Source: a virus. From it: a stretch of DNA of 21,254 bases. Position numbers and translations under genes: made by a program. Positions 13,422 through 20,632 of this stretch are shown here, piece after piece; the first letter of the stretch is position 1, and every line of letters begins with the position of its first letter. The notes under the pieces were generated by a model, which was not told where the DNA came from, did no database searches, and saw nothing but the letters and a program-made list of their open reading frames with translations. The stretch is from the IMG/VR virus record IMGVR_UViG_3300046005_000856, positions 1 through 21,254 of that record. One strand, written 5' to 3'.

Positions 13422-13844
13422 TTATTTATCAATTTGCAAATATTTTTTATCTTTCCAATAAATAAATGCTTCATATGCTCCAACATAACCCAAACCAATA
13501 CAGACAAAAGCTCCATGTTTCTTGGCTTCCAAGAGATATTCTTGCTGTCCATCCTGCCATTTTGAGCGTGTATGATCTTGGCGTTTTAATTCACAGACAA
13601 ACGCAACGCTTGCAGGAATAATAATATCGGGTGCGCCTTTAACCATTCCTTCACTCTTTTGTTTAGTTGCCTGGTAAAAGGTTCTTAAGCCTTCATTCCT
13701 GATATGTGTTGCAATCTTTCCGTAACTGTCAGGATACTCCCTCCTTAACTTTGCAAAGAATGTTACTGCTTCAGCAGCTTCAGAAGGACATTCACCTCTA
13801 AACTCTTTATTCCCAAACACCGGTATATCATTGTGGAACTTCAT
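13422..13844 (-). CDS. PD-(D/E)XK nuclease, VRR-NUC / phage-resolvase-like
   Basis: 140 residues from ATG 13844; GAGG lies six bases upstream and the start overlaps the helicase gene by 17 bases (a longer frame to 13925 lies within that gene). Catalytic signature: GMVKGAPDIIIP (Asp73), FVCELKR (Glu85-x-Lys87), then the conserved Gln100 in WQDGQQEYL and GAFVCIGLGYVGAYEAF, the usual order of VRR-NUC-type nucleases. Such enzymes cut flaps or Holliday junctions and are often next to phage helicases, as here. Probably acts in replication-fork or recombination intermediate processing. Confidence 0.85.
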   Translation of the reverse strand: MKFHNDIPVFGNKEFRGECPSEAAEAVTFFAKLRREYPDSYGKIATHIRNEGLRTFYQATKQKSEGMVKGAPDIIIPASVAFVCELKRQDHTRSKWQDGQQEYLLEAKKHGAFVCIGLGYVGAYEAFIYWKDKKYLQIDK

Positions 13845-15612
13845 CGGCAACCTCGTTATATCCATAAATCCTAAAAAAATCACCTTTCTTTCGATAAGTG
13901 ATAGTGCTTGGTGTTGTAAAGCCATTGTCGGTAAACTTCATAAACGCATCATAACTGCTCTGCATTTTCATGGTAAACCATACTGGGAATGATCTATACT
14001 CGGTTATAAAATCAACTCGTATACACTCGTTCCCTGCCTTGCTCAATGTTGGTATTGCTCTCATTGCAACAACCTTGTCAGTCTGTATTTGTGTTGGGTC
14101 TTTCTTTTTCATTTGGAAGTCAGCTATTAACTTGCTGTTTGGGTCAATTAGCTCTCCTTTACAGCTGCAACAATAACGTGCAGCAATATCATTTTCTTCT
14201 TCACAATGTGGACACGGTTTAAACGTCCAGCGATAAGAACATCTAACCAACTTTTTAATAGTTTTATTAAATACCTCACCAAAACATCTTCTTCCATAAT
14301 GCGCTGGCATCTCTCCATATTCTGTTTCTAGTCGTATTCCTTCAAGATCAGTAAAATAACCAAAATCATCAATTTTATGACTTGCTTCATTAGGAACAGG
14401 AGCAAACTCATTGTTAGCATTGCACTGTGGACATCTAGCTTTTATTGGTTCACCAGCTCCGTAATCACCTGATGCTTCTATCTCTGGATTAAATAAGTCA
14501 CCATCAGGACAATGTCTGCTTATATTTTCAGCATAATCTAATATTAAACAATCATGTTTATTGTTATCAATACGCAATCCTCTGCCAATTATTTGTTGAA
14601 GCAAACTAACTGACTCTGTAGCTCTTAAAATAGCTATTAAATCAACGTGTGGAGCATCAAAACCAGTGGTTAAGACTGACACATTGACTAAATATTTTAA
14701 TTGCTTAGATTTGAATTTTCGCAGTATTTCTTCTCGTTCCTTCTTTGGTGTTTCTCCTGTCACTATGCAAGATAAACTTGGTGGTAAAGACTGCATAACC
14801 TCGTGAGCATGTTGCACTGTCGCAGAAAAAATCATTACACCTTGCCTATCTACTGCTTGCGATACAATATCGCCTACAATCGCACTGGTGAGCCTTCCTT
14901 GACCATGATAAGCTCTATCAACGTCTGCCTTTGCAAACTTACCCATGCTATTAAGTTGCATATCCAGCGTTTCATAATGACCTGAATTAATCGCACCAAC
15001 AACAGGCGTTGTTAAGTATCCTTGCTGTATTAAATCTCTAGCGTAAACGGTAAATACTTTTGCATTAAAATAAGGGTTCTTAGTTTTATCATCTCCATGT
15101 GCATTACCATGTTCATCCATTCTGTATATATAACCATCTCCAAGCCTGTATGGAGTAGCTGAAAGACCTATTACACGCAGATTAGGATTACAGGCAACTA
15201 AAGATTCAATGATACTTTTTACCGTTGGTGTTATTCTATGCGCTTCATCCAGTACAACAGCACAAAATTTAGCTCCAAAACGATGAATCTTATTTTTAAC
15301 ACTAACAGGCGTGCCGAACACTACTGGATGTTTTAAACATGTTTCACCAACACTTGCACTGAACAAACTGCATTGATTACCAGTATCCCTATATTTTTCC
15401 GCATTTTGTTCTAACAGCTCTTTTGAGGGTACAAGACATAATATATGCTTGCCACCACTAACTTGGTGCAATGTATTGGCTATTGCTGCAACAATTAAAG
15501 ATTTGCCACTCCCTGTTGGCAATTCTAATACACATGGGTCAGTACATTTTTTTATCCAGTTTATAGCTGCATCATGCGCTTGTTGTTGGTAGGGGCGGAG
15601 TTTCATAAACAT
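13828..15612 (-). CDS. radD: RadD-like superfamily 2 DNA helicase
   Basis: 594 residues, close in length to E. coli RadD (YejH, about 586). N-terminal LRPYQQQA Q-motif region, Walker A PTGSGKS (32-38), DEAH (122-125), SATPYRLGDG (151-160), VLTTGFDAPHVDLIAILR (313-330) and motif VI QIIGRGLR (340-347). C-terminal zinc-binding cysteines: CPQC (394-397) and a later CPHC...CCSC set after FKPC, as in RadD. RadD is a DNA-dependent ATPase that aids RecA-type recombination and repair. Its neighbours here (nuclease downstream, recombination genes upstream) fit that job. TAATG overlap with the upstream gene; a second ATG at 15606 is also possible. Confidence 0.9.
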   Translation of the reverse strand: MFMKLRPYQQQAHDAAINWIKKCTDPCVLELPTGSGKSLIVAAIANTLHQVSGGKHILCLVPSKELLEQNAEKYRDTGNQCSLFSASVGETCLKHPVVFGTPVSVKNKIHRFGAKFCAVVLDEAHRITPTVKSIIESLVACNPNLRVIGLSATPYRLGDGYIYRMDEHGNAHGDDKTKNPYFNAKVFTVYARDLIQQGYLTTPVVGAINSGHYETLDMQLNSMGKFAKADVDRAYHGQGRLTSAIVGDIVSQAVDRQGVMIFSATVQHAHEVMQSLPPSLSCIVTGETPKKEREEILRKFKSKQLKYLVNVSVLTTGFDAPHVDLIAILRATESVSLLQQIIGRGLRIDNNKHDCLILDYAENISRHCPDGDLFNPEIEASGDYGAGEPIKARCPQCNANNEFAPVPNEASHKIDDFGYFTDLEGIRLETEYGEMPAHYGRRCFGEVFNKTIKKLVRCSYRWTFKPCPHCEEENDIAARYCCSCKGELIDPNSKLIADFQMKKKDPTQIQTDKVVAMRAIPTLSKAGNECIRVDFITEYRSFPVWFTMKMQSSYDAFMKFTDNGFTTPSTITYRKKGDFFRIYGYNEVADEVPQ

Positions 15613-15839
15613 TAACTATTTAATTCAATTTTTTTAAAAAAAGAATACCATTTTGATGGTTTTGCCGTATTGCCAAGCGTCAATAACCCATGATCATTTT
15701 TTAAAATAGCTATTGCTATAGCCTTATATGATGGAGCTAAATTATTTTTCATTAACTCATTTGGCACTTCATCAGGAATATCAATTGGATATCCTTGTTC
15801 TTTCCATTTATTAATATAATCTTCTATTTTGCCAATCAT
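15612..15839 (-). CDS. stand-alone DUF3440 C-terminal-like protein (75 aa)
   Basis: MIGKIEDYINKWKEQGYPID, then DEVPNELMKNNLAPSYKAIAIAILKNDHGLL... The block PSYKAIAIAILKNDHG resembles the C-terminus of the PAPS-reductase-like protein encoded at 17072-18373 (ASWKRFAITILKNDHT), and the two genes share a 26-base stretch with 23 identities in the same frame. So this is a separate copy of that C-terminal module. AAGGA lies upstream of the ATG. It may interact with or replace the domain in the large protein. Function unknown. Confidence 0.7.
   Translation of the reverse strand: MIGKIEDYINKWKEQGYPIDIPDEVPNELMKNNLAPSYKAIAIAILKNDHGLLTLGNTAKPSKWYSFFKKIELNS
15691..15716. repeat. dispersed direct repeat, copy 1 (copy 2 at 17157-17182)
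   Basis: tgatcattttttaaaatagc + tattgc here and tggtcattttttaaaatagt + aattgc at 17157-17182: 23 of 26 identical, same reading frame (codons for AI-ILKNDH). Marks homology between the 75-residue protein and the C-terminus of the DUF3440 protein. Confidence 0.75.
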
Positions 15840-16194
15840 TTAATTTTATCCTTGCTGCATTATTTGCTTTTATTTTTTTATCATCATCTAATAAAAAAAA
15901 TCCACTTCTAAATGTGCTTGGTATTCCAGTTGCCAAACACATTGATGACTGCCCAAGCCAAGCTATTCTATTTATGCTTGGATTAGATAAAAAATGTTCT
16001 GAAGAATATTTCCATGTTTTTATTACTTCATCCATTGAATAATTAAACAGCTCAATATCTGATAAAAAAATTGCATATTCTTCTTTGCATTGTTCTTTTG
16101 TTTTTCCATTAGGTGGGATAGCGCTATAAAATCCTGCTTTATAGCATTCCCATAGCCACCAAGGATGATAAATCCTAAGCCCATTCTTCTTCAT
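15811..16194 (-). CDS. conserved phage partner of ParB/PAPS-reductase cassette
   Basis: 127 residues from ATG 16194, with GGGAAGCAG upstream; a longer frame to 16242 lies within the ParB-like gene. N-terminus MKKNGLRIYHPWWLWECYKA, C-terminal block RIAWLGQSSMCLATGIPSTF and later AARIKLNDWQNRRL. The pattern W-x-G-Q-x-x-x-C-L-...-G-(V/I)-P ... A-N-x-A...W matches a small phage protein type I associate with ParB-like and PAPS-reductase genes. Overlaps both neighbours (20 and 29 bases). No catalytic residues recognised; a complex member or structural adaptor is possible. Confidence 0.65.
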   Translation of the reverse strand: MKKNGLRIYHPWWLWECYKAGFYSAIPPNGKTKEQCKEEYAIFLSDIELFNYSMDEVIKTWKYSSEHFLSNPSINRIAWLGQSSMCLATGIPSTFRSGFFLLDDDKKIKANNAARIKLNDWQNRRLY

Positions 16195-16702
16195 CTGCTT
16201 CCCAACTATCAGAAAAACTACGATTTTGAAATAACGCAGCAACGCCAGTTATTTGCTTTAATCTTAACAATTCATCAGGACTCATTCCAATATGTTTGCA
16301 TATCCAAACATCTCCTTTTCCCATTTCAACAAGCTCAGAAACTATAGTACTCATTAATTCAATATTATGAGATCCTCTAGCTCTGTTATGCCTGATAGTA
16401 GATGCCATTCTGTCGCCGAGTTCTTTTTTAATTACAACAATTGGTAGCATGTTGTTTTCACGCTCTCTTATGCGATCACTATTTTTCATTGTTAAATAAC
16501 GGTGAAACCCATCTACTACAATGTAAATGTCTTTTGTATCATCGTAATAAGTAACAATTGGTTGCGTATATCCATCTTCCCATATTGATGTTTCTAATAA
16601 AGCCATTTCAGGTGGAGCAACTGCATTAGGATTGTAATCATTTGCAGTTACTTGGCTAAATGGAACACAAAGTACGTTATAAACTGGAGATTTAAATGTC
16701 AT
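16175..16702 (-). CDS. ParB/Srx-fold protein, IbrB-like
   Basis: 175 residues. Contains GYTQPI (44-49), VVDGFHRYL (62-70), MLPIVVIKK (85-93) and RHNRARGSH (104-112), the hallmark set of the phage ParB/sulfiredoxin-fold family related to IbrB, followed by a helical C-terminus (IGMSPDELLRLKQITGVAAL). The ParB/Srx fold binds nucleotides (CTP in ParB) and some members are nucleases. It is paired here with a PAPS-reductase-like protein as IbrB is with IbrA. AAGGA eight bases before ATG; start overlaps the EctC-like gene by 11 bases. Family sure, biochemical role unknown. Confidence 0.88.
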   Translation of the reverse strand: MTFKSPVYNVLCVPFSQVTANDYNPNAVAPPEMALLETSIWEDGYTQPIVTYYDDTKDIYIVVDGFHRYLTMKNSDRIRERENNMLPIVVIKKELGDRMASTIRHNRARGSHNIELMSTIVSELVEMGKGDVWICKHIGMSPDELLRLKQITGVAALFQNRSFSDSWEADEEEWA

Positions 16703-17075
16703 ATGAATTATCCTTGTTGTGGACTTCTAGTCCTGTTAATGGTGGATTAAATACGCATAGCAGCTCTACTGTAGAAAAAGCTATAAATGAATGCGGATCA
16801 TTTTTGTCAAGAACGTACATCGTGCCAGGCAATATTCTATGTTTTTCTCCTGTATTTTTATTTGTAATACATCCATGCCCTTTTATACAATAACAAGCTT
16901 CAAGATGATTTTTATAATGCCAATGTTGTTCTCCATTTGGTGGTATTATTGTGTTTGTCACAGAAAAACCCATATTGTCTTTTTCAAGCAAAAACCTTCT
17001 GCTTAAAAAACCTCCTTTTGGGCATTTAACTTCTTTTTCTGTTCCTTTTAATTCATGCAATTTAATTATTTTCAT
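16692..17075 (-). CDS. ectC: ectoine-synthase-like cupin (EctC family)
   Basis: 127 residues, the usual EctC length. EctC (EC 4.2.1.108) closes N-gamma-acetyl-diaminobutyrate to ectoine. Conserved blocks: DNMGFSVTNTII (33-44), HYKNHLEACYCIKGHG (53-68), PGTMYVLDKNDPH (83-95) and LLCVFNPPLTGLEVH (105-119). With a +2 offset to well-studied EctC, the iron ligands Glu57/Tyr85/His93 correspond to Glu59, Tyr87 and His95, and Tyr54, His57 and Cys107 are also kept; a substrate-site Trp appears as Phe23. It has no ectA, ectB or ectD neighbour: it lies between a PAPS-reductase-like gene (ATGA overlap) and a ParB-like gene, so it may use a different substrate. No good ribosome-binding site, so probably translated by coupling. 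Confidence 0.88.
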   Translation of the reverse strand: MKIIKLHELKGTEKEVKCPKGGFLSRRFLLEKDNMGFSVTNTIIPPNGEQHWHYKNHLEACYCIKGHGCITNKNTGEKHRILPGTMYVLDKNDPHSFIAFSTVELLCVFNPPLTGLEVHNKDNSYDI

Positions 17076-18373
17076 AATTTTTTATATTTTTCCATAATTT
17101 CACGTTGTCGTAATGCTTGCTCTTTTGTTGGAGCAAATCCCATGTATTTGCAAGTATGGTCATTTTTTAAAATAGTAATTGCAAATCTTTTCCACGATGC
17201 AACTTCACTATTATTATTTTTTATATCATCAGTATGATCTGGATATTTTTTAATTATTACTCTAATTTTATCTTTTCTTCCATGAGGTGTTAATCCATTT
17301 TCTTTTATCTTTATTCTGTTGCTTGTCCTTAATTGCTCTAATGTACTATCTGATACGGTTTGCCCAACTCTTCCCCAATATTTAATTGATTGAACAAACC
17401 GCATCTTAAAATTTATAGAAACTTCCTCCGGTAAAGTAGCCAACAAAAATTTAACAAACGATTTCCATGTGTGTCCTTTAGGTAATTTAAAAGTATTGTA
17501 ATTAAGTTGTTTTCCATACGTTGCTATAAAATTAGCTCCTTGAACACGAGCACATAATTTAGCCCATGTATGAGGATCAATAACTCTATATAAACCTAAA
17601 CTAGATTTAGATTCAGACATAAATGGAGATGCAACTCTCATTCTATGAACAGGAACTCCTGCTTTATAAAAAATATCGTAAAGTTTGTTGTAATCCCAAT
17701 CGTATATGCAATTAGCAGTCCAAATATCTTCTGTTCTCCAATCATAAATAGGGTAACAATTATAAGAATGCTCTGTATTTTTTTTTGTCCACATTTGACC
17801 GCCTAAAGTTTCTTTTTGTTGATTCATAATTGCTCTGAATCTGTTTAAACTTTCAACGGTTCTAATTCCAATTAAATTTGCACATGTTTTTCCTTGAGAA
17901 TACCATTCTGAAAATCCATCCCAAAATTTATCATATGGCATATCTTCTTCAAAAAATGGAAAATTATGATTATCAAAATTAACAATATAATCTTGTTTTG
18001 GCATAGGTCTTATCCATCTTTCTTTATCTCTATTTCCCCAGCATTGCCATTCAACTGCATATGAACTTATTGTGCAAGGAAGTGTTATAGGCAAACAGCA
18101 CCAATAAATTTCAAGCAAATCTCTATTTGAATCAAGTATTCTGTGCATGAACTCTACAGACAATTCATAATTTGCTTCATTGTCTAAAATTTGAATACCT
18201 ATTTTTTTTGTTATTCCTTTTTCCCTCATATATTTCAAAACAAAATTAAGCATTACGCCAGAATCTTTACCTCCTGAAAATGAAAGATATATTCTTTCAA
18301 AATTATTAAATATAAAATCCAATCTTTCTACGCCTGCATCCCAAACATTTTTATCTCTGTTATAAGTTCTCAC
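17072..18373 (-). CDS. PAPS-reductase-like / DUF3440 protein, IbrA-like
   Basis: 433 residues from GTG 18373 (GTGA overlap with the YqaJ stop; GGAGG five bases upstream). N-terminal PP-loop LSFSGGKDSG (30-39) of the adenine-nucleotide alpha-hydrolase / PAPS reductase superfamily, then a Cys/Trp-rich segment (EIYWCCLPITLPC, EWQCWGNRDKERW) and a DUF3440-type C-terminus (ASWKRFAITILKND). Such proteins activate a substrate by adenylation or reduce sulfate esters, and include IbrA and DndC-like sulfur enzymes. Paired with the ParB-like protein as in ibrAB. A role in nucleic-acid or small-molecule sulfur chemistry is inferred only. Confidence 0.88.
   Translation of the reverse strand: MRTYNRDKNVWDAGVERLDFIFNNFERIYLSFSGGKDSGVMLNFVLKYMREKGITKKIGIQILDNEANYELSVEFMHRILDSNRDLLEIYWCCLPITLPCTISSYAVEWQCWGNRDKERWIRPMPKQDYIVNFDNHNFPFFEEDMPYDKFWDGFSEWYSQGKTCANLIGIRTVESLNRFRAIMNQQKETLGGQMWTKKNTEHSYNCYPIYDWRTEDIWTANCIYDWDYNKLYDIFYKAGVPVHRMRVASPFMSESKSSLGLYRVIDPHTWAKLCARVQGANFIATYGKQLNYNTFKLPKGHTWKSFVKFLLATLPEEVSINFKMRFVQSIKYWGRVGQTVSDSTLEQLRTSNRIKIKENGLTPHGRKDKIRVIIKKYPDHTDDIKNNNSEVASWKRFAITILKNDHTCKYMGFAPTKEQALRQREIMEKYKKL
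17157..17182. repeat. dispersed direct repeat, copy 2 (copy 1 at 15691-15716)
   Basis: tggtcattttttaaaatagt + aattgc, 23 of 26 identical to copy 1 and in the same frame, within the C-terminal module of the DUF3440 gene. Confidence 0.75.
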
Positions 18374-19233
18374 GACAACCTCCAATAACTAACAGGATCA
18401 CCGGTATATTCAGTAAGATCAACATCAGGTAGAAGTTCTTTAACTACTTTAGCGTAGGATATAGAACCAGCTTTGGTAACTTTAGTTAGCTTATGACCAT
18501 TGATCTCACTATCCTTGCCATCAGCAAGTTTAACTATTTCATCTAGCAATCGTTTTTTTTCTGCTTCAAGTTCTTTTATCTGCTCTGCTATCATTAAATA
18601 GCGATCAACTTGTCCTTCACACCTTACTTGTTGGCGTTTATCATCAAGATACTTTTGTGCTTGTGGTAGTTCACGCTCTACAAGAAATTCATTGTAGAAG
18701 TCTTTTAACTTTGGTAAATATTCTTCAATAGCTAATTGATTAAATTGTACTGTTTCAAGCATGTAGCCGTGTGCCGACCATTGATAAAAATGACACCATT
18801 GGCACCCAGTAACAAGCAGTTGAATCTGTATCTGCATCCAGTAATGCGTTTGGTAATCTATAGACTTAAACTCTGGTGGATTTTTATCACGCAAACCATA
18901 CGGACATTTAATCTCTATCAATCCATCATTACCGATCAATCCATCTGGTGATGCTCCAAGCCAATCTTCATAAGTATGAAAACCAGTAAGCTCTACTTTT
19001 TTATCAAACTTTAATTCATAATCAGCTAAAGCATTTGGTTCGTTATACGTTCCATAATTTGTTGCTGGATTACCTGTAAATTCACTTGGGTAGCCATGAT
19101 ATTGACGCACCATGTTACGCATGACATCTTCACGTTTCATGAATGGCGATAATCCTAAGATTGCACCAACATTACTACCAGTTACACGACCAGCTCTTTT
19201 TTTAAACCATTCTTCTGTTCTTTGTTGTTCCAT
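18370..19233 (-). CDS. YqaJ-like viral exonuclease (lambda-exo superfamily)
   Basis: 287 residues. N-terminal EEWFKKRAGRVTGSNVGAIL (7-26) with the R...S motif of YqaJ nucleases; G61-x3-E65 in YGTYNEPNALADYE; catalytic Asp97 (GASPDGLI) and Glu107-x-Lys109 (LIEIKCP); then HYWMQIQIQ (130-138). The C-terminal third is a coiled coil (IAEQIKELEAEKKRLLDEI). Such enzymes resect double-stranded ends 5'-3' to feed a phage annealing or RecA-like protein; a Sak4-type ATPase and SSB are upstream in the same operon. Preceded by a leader with the copy-2 hairpin and TAAGAG as a weak ribosome-binding site. Confidence 0.9.
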   Translation of the reverse strand: MEQQRTEEWFKKRAGRVTGSNVGAILGLSPFMKREDVMRNMVRQYHGYPSEFTGNPATNYGTYNEPNALADYELKFDKKVELTGFHTYEDWLGASPDGLIGNDGLIEIKCPYGLRDKNPPEFKSIDYQTHYWMQIQIQLLVTGCQWCHFYQWSAHGYMLETVQFNQLAIEEYLPKLKDFYNEFLVERELPQAQKYLDDKRQQVRCEGQVDRYLMIAEQIKELEAEKKRLLDEIVKLADGKDSEINGHKLTKVTKAGSISYAKVVKELLPDVDLTEYTGDPVSYWRLS

Positions 19234-19265
19234 TGTTATTTACTCTTATAGTTATAGTTAAAAAT

Positions 19266-19279
19266 GCACATCCTTGTGC
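19266..19279 (-). promoter_or_regulatory. CsrA/RsmA-type RNA hairpin, copy 2
   Basis: Minus-strand RNA GCACA-AGGA-TGTGC: five-base-pair stem and AGGA loop, again containing ACAAGGATGT. The pair just outside the shared CACA/TGTG stem is G-C here and C-G in copy 1, a compensatory change that supports a real RNA stem. It ends 32 bases before the YqaJ-like ATG. It is followed by ATTTTT, so a weak terminator is an alternative reading. Confidence 0.55.
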
Positions 19280-19289
19280 GTTTGTTTAT

Positions 19290-19799
19290 TTACCAGGGGA
19301 TTGAATCAATATCAACTACACTTGGTTCTGCTGACTTTTCTTCTTTAACTGGTGTAGCACCTTTGCGTGGAGCTACAGAAGCAACCCAATTACCAGTTCT
19401 ACCTTCTAAATCCCATACCATTACTTTTATTAACATTGGTTTATTTAATAATGCTTTTGCCATTGCAGTATCATTTGGTGCTTCATCAGACTGTGCTAAT
19501 TTTCCACCACAGTTTGCATCAATAGCAGCAAGCATCTTTTTAGCTTTATCGGCTTTCTTGCTATCCACATCAAAAACTCTAACCTTTTGAAATATTTTAC
19601 GTCCTTTGTATATTGCAGGTTCTGCTATTACCCATCGTAAACTTATGTATTCATCACCTTGATACTCAGCCAATCCTGCTTCGTCAATCATTGCAAGGCA
19701 AGTTGTATTGTCAGGTATGTTTTCAATCATGCCACCAGAAGTGAATTCACCAGTTGTTGTAATTTCTTTGTTATCGCTTGTTGTCCAAAAGTTTGCCAT
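19290..19799 (-). CDS. phage single-stranded DNA-binding protein (DUF669-like)
   Basis: 169 residues: an OB-fold-like beta-rich body (YISLRWVIAEPAIYKGRKIF, MLIKVMVWDLEGRTGNWVA) followed by a charged linker and the acidic tip VVDIDSIPW. An acidic tail ending in an aromatic residue after Pro is the protein-interaction tail of bacterial and phage SSBs. GGAG within the last codons of the Sak4-like gene serves as its ribosome-binding site. Position between Sak4-type ATPase and YqaJ exonuclease is the usual order of phage recombination modules. SSB role likely. Confidence 0.8.
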   Translation of the reverse strand: MANFWTTSDNKEITTTGEFTSGGMIENIPDNTTCLAMIDEAGLAEYQGDEYISLRWVIAEPAIYKGRKIFQKVRVFDVDSKKADKAKKMLAAIDANCGGKLAQSDEAPNDTAMAKALLNKPMLIKVMVWDLEGRTGNWVASVAPRKGATPVKEEKSAEPSVVDIDSIPW

Positions 19800-19802
19800 T
19801 GT

Positions 19803-20561
19803 TTATGCTCCGATGCTTGGTATTAAATTTAAAAGTGGATTAGTTCCGTTTACAACCAATAAGTCATCGCTAATTCCATAGCGGTTCTTTGATATATTTG
19901 CAGCGGAGGCGTATGTTACCAGTATTCTTGTACCATCGCTGATTGCTTTCTTACGTTCTCCATCGCCAAAGGTGTGAGTTTCTAACTTAAGATAGCCAAC
20001 CAAATCTGTATTATCAGTATAATGAGATACAGACTTTTTCTGCATACGGATGTTGTATCTTGTGTATGGGTCTTGGTCTGGCAACTCTATAGTTTCTGTT
20101 TCTGAATGAGCAATGAACACAATGTTCATGCCCTTAGCTTCATTAAGTATGCCAGCAGCTTTACGAACCCTGCCATGCAAACTTGACAACGCTTGGAATC
20201 CAGCACCATAACCACCCAATGCTTGGGCAATCGTTCTGGGCTTTTTAGGATCAGTATCAACAATGTGATTTGTGAACAAATTATCAAGCTGAGTGACGCT
20301 ATCAATAACCAAAGTTTTATAATCATGATCTTCCTTGATTAATGCAGTTAGTTGTTCCCACAACATATCAACATTGCTTAGAAGTGGAAAAGCATCAGGT
20401 CTTGTTGCTGTTGGTATGGCTTGTAAACCATCTTCAGCTCTGATAAAAATAGGTTTTGGGAAGGTGGCAGCTAAACTTGTTTTTCCAAGTCCTGCATCGC
20501 CAGTTATAGTGCAAATGATCGAACGATCATCTGGTTTAGCAATAGAGCTTAATACGCTCAT
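19803..20561 (-). CDS. RecA-like ATPase, Sak4-type recombinase (AAA_24 family)
   Basis: 252 residues. Walker A GDAGLGKT (21-28), Walker B TLVIDS (83-88), then an Arg/Gln-rich block and a polar sensor-like strand MNIVFIAHSETE. This is the compact core of the phage nucleotide-binding proteins (AAA_24) that include Sak4 single-strand annealing ATPases related to Rad51/RecA. Its partners downstream, SSB and YqaJ, complete a recombination module. First gene of the leftward operon: strong AAGGAGAA ribosome-binding site nine bases before ATG and a promoter about 40 bases upstream. Annealing activity is inferred from family and context. Confidence 0.82.
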   Translation of the reverse strand: MSVLSSIAKPDDRSIICTITGDAGLGKTSLAATFPKPIFIRAEDGLQAIPTATRPDAFPLLSNVDMLWEQLTALIKEDHDYKTLVIDSVTQLDNLFTNHIVDTDPKKPRTIAQALGGYGAGFQALSSLHGRVRKAAGILNEAKGMNIVFIAHSETETIELPDQDPYTRYNIRMQKKSVSHYTDNTDLVGYLKLETHTFGDGERKKAISDGTRILVTYASAANISKNRYGISDDLLVVNGTNPLLNLIPSIGA

Positions 20562-20603
20562 GGTGTTTCTCCTTACGGTTAAAAATCTTTTTCTCTAATT
20601 CCG

Positions 20604-20632
20604 TTGCACATTTTACTTAAATAATTTAGAAT
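20604..20632 (+). promoter_or_regulatory. predicted sigma70 promoter for HTH-primase transcript
   Basis: -35 TTGCAC (20604-20609), 17-base spacer, -10 TAGAAT (20627-20632). Start point near 20639 would leave a leader of about 40 bases before ATG 20678, which has an AAAGGGA ribosome-binding site. It overlaps the opposing promoter. Confidence 0.55.

Noticed and set aside
13828-13925. Longer start for the nuclease gene (to 13925)
   Set aside because: The extra 27 residues would lie wholly within the helicase gene; ATG 13844 has GAGG at the right distance and family-like length.
16290-16702. Chromosome-partitioning (plasmid-like) ParB
   Set aside because: There is no ParA partner or centromere-like repeat, and the RHNRARGSH block with PAPS-reductase neighbour points to the IbrB-like phage family.
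18374-18385. TTG start at 18385 for the PAPS-reductase-like gene
   Set aside because: GTG 18373 has GGAGG five bases upstream and a GTGA overlap; the TTG overlaps that ribosome-binding site.
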